From assembly GCF_000737335.2 (NCBI RefSeq), contig NZ_JMCC02000073.1:1-64000 (forward strand): a stretch of DNA of 64,000 bases, in the 5' to 3' direction. A model generated the notes under the pieces. It saw nothing but the letters and a program-made list of their open reading frames with translations, searched no databases and had not been told where the DNA came from. A program made the translations under genes and the position numbers. Positions 60,775-64,000 of this stretch are shown here, piece by piece; position 1 is the first letter of the stretch; the number at the start of each line of letters is the position of its first letter. The stretch is from Enhygromyxa salina (GTDB taxonomy: Bacteria; Myxococcota_A; Polyangia; Nannocystales; Nannocystaceae).

Positions 60775-62040
60775 TCAGGGCGCGCTCGACATCATGATGC
60801 AGATGCCAGCGTCGGTCATTGTCGCGACGTCGCCCACGCAGTCGCCGTTGAGGTCACCAATCGCGACCTGCTTGGGGTTTTGACCCTGACACACACCCTG
60901 GATCGCCAGACCGAAGCCCGTGCCCGTGGACAGGTAGGCGGCGATCGTGGTGCCGCCAACGATCGCCACGTCGTCGCGCCCGTCGAGATCGATGTCGCCC
61001 AGCGCGACGCTGGTGGGTGCAGACGGGGCCGAGATCTCGACGTCGGGTCCCAGGGCGCCAGTGCCATCGCCAAAGAACAGATGTCCCGCGTCGAAGCCCC
61101 CGCCGAGCGTGGTGACGACGACGTCGAGGTGGTCGTCGCCGTCGACGTCGCCGATCGCCACGTCGCTGGCCGCGCCCATGAACGTCTGCGGTGAACCTGG
61201 AGCGACGATGCCCATGCCCGAGTTGATCGCAACGTAGACTTGCCCGAGCGCGGCCACGACGACGTCGTTGCTCTCGTCTTCGTCGAAGTTGCCGATCGCC
61301 ACGCCGCCAAGGTTGGCGCCCCACGGGGCGCCGCTCACGATCGGGCTCTCGGGCAGGTAGCTCTCTTGCAACGATGCGCCAAACATGTACGTCAGCGCGG
61401 CCTTGGGCGACACGATGTCGATCGTCGCGTCGCCGTTCATCTGGCCAAGCGCGAACAACGGTGACGGGGCATCGAGCGACTCGTAGTCGTTGAACCCGCC
61501 GCTGCCGTCACCGCGCATGCGGACCAGCACGGTCGTGTTGGTGTACGCTCGAAACACGACATCGTAGACTCCGTCAGCGATCGCCTGGCCGTGGACCGCC
61601 GAAGGAAAGGTCTCGACCGGGAGCATCGTGATCACCGGAGCGCCAAAGCTGCCGTCGCCAGCGCCGAGGTAGACCCGCAGCTCGTGGTCGTCGTAGCTCG
61701 TCGAGACGAGATCGAGCGCGCCGTCGCCATCGACGTCACCGAGCGTGAGTCCCTGCGGGTTGGCGCCGGCCAGGAGCATGATCGGATCGGCGTAGTTGAC
61801 CGGGTAGGGACCCCCTTCACACGTTTCGGGGTCACCGTCACCGTCGCCATCGCCATCGCCATCACCGTCGCCGTCGCCGTCGCCGTCACCCGGGTCACCA
61901 TCACCATCACCATCACCGTCGCCCGTCTCGTCCTCACCCGTCTCGTCCGCACCCGTGGGAGGAACCATCGGATCCTCGAAGCACCCGAACAGGGTGAGAG
62001 CCAAGATCGTCGAGAGTGGACAGAGCGGTCGCAGTCGCAT
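60775..62040 (-). CDS. FG-GAP/VCBS repeat lipoprotein
   Basis: 421 residues. Lipobox TLFGC at about residue 20, then a Gly-Asp spacer (about 38-72), then about seven FG-GAP blades (LGDVDGDGALDLVSTSYDD, IGNFDEDESNDVVVAALG, IGDVDGDDHLDVVVTTLGG, LGDIDLDGRDDVAIVGG) with Asp-rich calcium loops. Surface beta-propeller, integrin-like fold. Confidence 0.86.
   Translation of the reverse strand: MRLRPLCPLSTILALTLFGCFEDPMVPPTGADETGEDETGDGDGDGDGDPGDGDGDGDGDGDGDGDGDGDPETCEGGPYPVNYADPIMLLAGANPQGLTLGDVDGDGALDLVSTSYDDHELRVYLGAGDGSFGAPVITMLPVETFPSAVHGQAIADGVYDVVFRAYTNTTVLVRMRGDGSGGFNDYESLDAPSPLFALGQMNGDATIDIVSPKAALTYMFGASLQESYLPESPIVSGAPWGANLGGVAIGNFDEDESNDVVVAALGQVYVAINSGMGIVAPGSPQTFMGAASDVAIGDVDGDDHLDVVVTTLGGGFDAGHLFFGDGTGALGPDVEISAPSAPTSVALGDIDLDGRDDVAIVGGTTIAAYLSTGTGFGLAIQGVCQGQNPKQVAIGDLNGDCVGDVATMTDAGICIMMSSAP
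61831..61923 (-). repeat. (GGYGAY)n coding microsatellite
   Basis: Encodes the Gly-Asp spacer of the FG-GAP lipoprotein. Confidence 0.85.
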
Positions 62041-62099
62041 GACAAGCTTCTTCGAGCCGGTAGTCTACACCGTCCGGCGGTGCGACCGGCCAGCCCCGA

Positions 62100-63371
62100 T
62101 CAGTCTGGCGACTCCGCGAACCACCGCTGGGGCATGCTGCGGCTGATCAGCTCGGCGAGCACGAACGGGTGCAGCTCCGTCTTGGCCGAGACCTGCGTGG
62201 CAAACGGCGAGTGCCCAAAGCTGCGCACGGTGATGTGCGCAGTTGGGTAGCGGCGGCGCAGGTCCAGCGCGGCGTGAAAGTTGGTGCCCTCGTCGCCGGT
62301 CCCGACCACGATCACTGGATCCCCGACGTCGCCCGCGAGCACCTCGTCGATCTGCCGCCAGATCGCTGGGTGCCGAAGGTGGCCCTCGAACACGTGGCGG
62401 GGATGATCGCAGAACCCCGGGCTCTCGGCGAACTTCAGCGCGTTGGCGTTGGCCTCGAGATCGACCAGCACGATCGTGCCAAACGCCTCGCTGGCTTGGG
62501 TCTGCAGCTGATGCAGGACCGTCTGACCGAAGCGGCCAAACCCGGCGAGCACGACCAGGTCGCGGTGGGTCGATGCCCCAAACCGAGCGATCAGGCGTTG
62601 CTCGACCAGCTGGATCGCGGCGGACTCGAGGCTGTTGAAGGCTTCGTAGCCGCCGTCGATCGCCTCGGCTGGGACCGCGCGCATGAACGCGAGATCGGCC
62701 ACGTGCGCGACGATCCGCCCGCGCAACCAGGGGCGCCGGATCAAGACCCGCGAGGCCGTGTCGAGGTTGACGAAGTCGTCGCCGGTCAGCAGCATCACGC
62801 GGCGCGCCCGGGCGATGCCGACGGCGTCGCGGACCTCGTCACTGCGGATGTCGCCGATGACCACGAGCGCCTTGTAGGCGTGCTCGAGCTCGCTGATCCG
62901 AGGATTGTTGGGGTCCCGCTCGAGCACGACCACGTGGACGTCTGGGTCGAGCTCGCGCAGGCGCTTGATGTACAGCAGCGAGAGCCGACCCGCCCCGCCA
63001 ACGATCACGTGATCGCGCATGCGTCGGACCCGACGCGCGAACGGGTTCAAGATCCGCAGCGCGGCCTCGACCACGGCGCTCGCGGTGATCACCGGCGCAA
63101 AAAAGTACGCTCCCCACAGCACCCCGCGCCAGATCGGCGGCCCGCCGTGGGGCGTGCCAAGGTCGACGCCGCCGACCACGAACAAGCCGAGCGCGTAGTA
63201 GGCCTTCGCCCAGTAGCCGACCTCGCTCAGCTCGCGCTCGCTCACCTCGACCCCCGAAGACAGGCCGAAGAAGCCGGCGAAGAACACGAGCACCACCGGG
63301 ATTGCGCGCCAAGCCCTCGCGCGGGGCCCGAGCCCCGTGGGTGACGACAGGCCGGTACGAATGTTCGGCAT
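62100..63371 (-). CDS. TrkA-type membrane protein with two Rossmann domains
   Basis: 423 residues. Two hydrophobic segments at about 23-110 (IPVVLVFFAGFFGLSSG; LWGAYFFAPVITASAVVEAAL) enclose YYALGLFVVGGVDLG, in the place of a K+ filter but without TVGYGD. Two TrkA_N domains follow: HVIVGGAGRLSLLYI (about 123) and LVVLAGFGRFGQTVL (about 273). Similar to Castor/Pollux-style channels and to NAD-binding channel relatives in myxobacteria; ion specificity cannot be read. ATG at 63371; an ATG at 63386 is in frame. Confidence 0.78.
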   Translation of the reverse strand: MPNIRTGLSSPTGLGPRARAWRAIPVVLVFFAGFFGLSSGVEVSERELSEVGYWAKAYYALGLFVVGGVDLGTPHGGPPIWRGVLWGAYFFAPVITASAVVEAALRILNPFARRVRRMRDHVIVGGAGRLSLLYIKRLRELDPDVHVVVLERDPNNPRISELEHAYKALVVIGDIRSDEVRDAVGIARARRVMLLTGDDFVNLDTASRVLIRRPWLRGRIVAHVADLAFMRAVPAEAIDGGYEAFNSLESAAIQLVEQRLIARFGASTHRDLVVLAGFGRFGQTVLHQLQTQASEAFGTIVLVDLEANANALKFAESPGFCDHPRHVFEGHLRHPAIWRQIDEVLAGDVGDPVIVVGTGDEGTNFHAALDLRRRYPTAHITVRSFGHSPFATQVSAKTELHPFVLAELISRSMPQRWFAESPD

Positions 63372-63391
63372 GGGTAACGGTAGCAAGTAAC

Positions 63392-63434
63392 CACCCCCAC
63401 AGAGACCTCGGCGAAGGCCGAGGTCTGTGAGGGG
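63392..63434 (-). terminator. Hairpin terminator of the DoxX-like gene
   Basis: GACCTCGGC (63404-63412) pairs with GCCGAGGTC (63417-63425) with GAAG loop, extended by CCCCCACAGA / TGTGAGGGG. It sits between the minus-strand DoxX-like gene's stop and the next gene's start. Confidence 0.7.
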
Positions 63435-63809
63435 TCAACTACCGTTCGGCCTTTTTAGGACCAGCCTGCCGTACGCAATGAACGTGCAGATGGCAGCCAC
63501 GACCAGCCAGTAGATCATGGGACCGTGACTCGGGTCACCGGAGCAGACGTGCAACGCGACAAACAGCAGCATCTCGGCGGCGATGCAGCCTGCGGCGATC
63601 GGGGCCAGCTTGGCCAGGCGCTTGTTGAAGGCTGGCAAGATCAGGGCCACGCTGCAAAGTAGCTCGATCACGCTCAGCGCCAGCCAGACTGCGTGGGGCA
63701 TCGCGTCGAGCGAAGGTATCATCTGCTCCGAATTCGAGAACTTCCACACCGCACCCGTGACGGTGTGCAGGGCGAGCAGCACTTGAAGTACCCACAGCAG
63801 AATGTTCAT
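63435..63809 (-). CDS. DoxX-like membrane protein
   Basis: 124 residues, four transmembrane segments (about 1-22, 43-62, 68-88, 97-115). LQVLLALHTVTGAVWKFSN and HAVWLALSVIELLCSVALILP fit the DoxX/DoxD-like family. The ATG shares ATGA with the stop of the SRPBCC gene, so the two are coupled. Confidence 0.72.
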   Translation of the reverse strand: MNILLWVLQVLLALHTVTGAVWKFSNSEQMIPSLDAMPHAVWLALSVIELLCSVALILPAFNKRLAKLAPIAAGCIAAEMLLFVALHVCSGDPSHGPMIYWLVVAAICTFIAYGRLVLKRPNGS

Positions 63810-64000
63810 GGCTCAGCTCGCCAATCCTTGTCGAGCAAGTCGACGAGCTTCCCGCCCATCAGCTTCCAGCCGTAGCGCGCGCCGCCAAAGTTCTGCTTCT
63901 GCGCCGGCTTGAAGCCCGACTGCACGAGCGAGAGATGGGTGCCCGACGGGGTGGGGGTGAGCGTGAACGTGACCACGGTGTCCAGCTCCATGTCGCCGAC
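63806..64000 (-). CDS. SRPBCC/AHSA1-type protein, C-terminal part (cut by window end)
   Basis: The visible 64 residues end the gene: VTFTLTPTPSGTHLSLVQSG, then FGGARYGWKLMGGKLVDLLD. This is the C-terminus of the Activator of Hsp90 ATPase homologue 1-like (START-fold) family. The frame continues beyond the window edge. Such proteins are often paired with DoxX-like proteins. Confidence 0.72.
   Translation of the reverse strand, partial: VGDMELDTVVTFTLTPTPSGTHLSLVQSGFKPAQKQNFGGARYGWKLMGGKLVDLLDKDWRAEP

Overview
GC-rich bacterial DNA with strong codon bias, no rRNA or tRNA, and no phage or insertion sequence that I can recognise. The gene content points to a myxobacterium (Myxococcota), most like the Nannocystaceae. 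The signs are many exported lipoproteins with Asp-Gly spacer tracts, NHL-repeat and FG-GAP beta-propeller lipoproteins, a CotH-type spore-coat-kinase-like lipoprotein, two Ser/Thr protein kinases (one fused to an AAA ATPase and a histidine kinase), and frequent GTG starts. This placement is inference from gene style, not from a marker gene.

Layout. 1-600 is repeat-rich and has no gene. 0.6-7.7 kb holds a voltage-gated K+ channel with an RCK half, a LuxR-type regulator, a TPR protein, a trypsin-like protease, a HemF-like protein and a sulfotransferase. 7.8-14.2 kb is one 1882-residue kinase/ATPase/histidine-kinase followed by a TenA/PqqC-like protein. 14.2-24 kb mixes small exported proteins, the CotH lipoprotein, a large protein with a degenerate M48-like end and a TPR-dioxygenase fusion, broken up by intergenic repeats. 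24.3-33.1 kb (minus strand) holds a membrane Ser/Thr kinase, a secreted Pcm-like methyltransferase and a tightly overlapped six-gene operon of propeller lipoproteins with a cytochrome P460-like lipoprotein. 33.4-39.7 kb is ordinary accessory content.

39.7-57.0 kb is the outstanding region: seven radical SAM proteins carrying eight CX3CX2C clusters. It contains (i) a His-Xaa-Ser (Hxs) type peptide-maturation locus: an HxsD-like protein, a second short HxsD-like protein, the HxsB radical SAM enzyme, a precursor with 18 perfect His-Gly-Ser repeats, and another radical SAM enzyme in the HxsC position; (ii) just upstream, a radical SAM-methyltransferase fusion; (iii) a minus-strand operon of a Tat-type exported protein, a radical SAM enzyme and a HExxH-type (putative peptide beta-hydroxylase) protein; (iv) a tandem double radical SAM protein divergent from another large radical SAM protein. 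Together they look like a multi-enzyme peptide or protein modification island whose chemistry is unknown.

57-64 kb holds an HSL-family esterase, a three-gene set of small membrane and exported proteins including two paralogues, an FG-GAP lipoprotein, a second TrkA-type membrane protein, a DoxX-like protein and the 3' end of an SRPBCC/AHSA1 gene cut by the window edge. Three families of dispersed intergenic repeat (called R1, R2 and R3 here) run through the window; R2 copies bracket the first half of the hxs locus.
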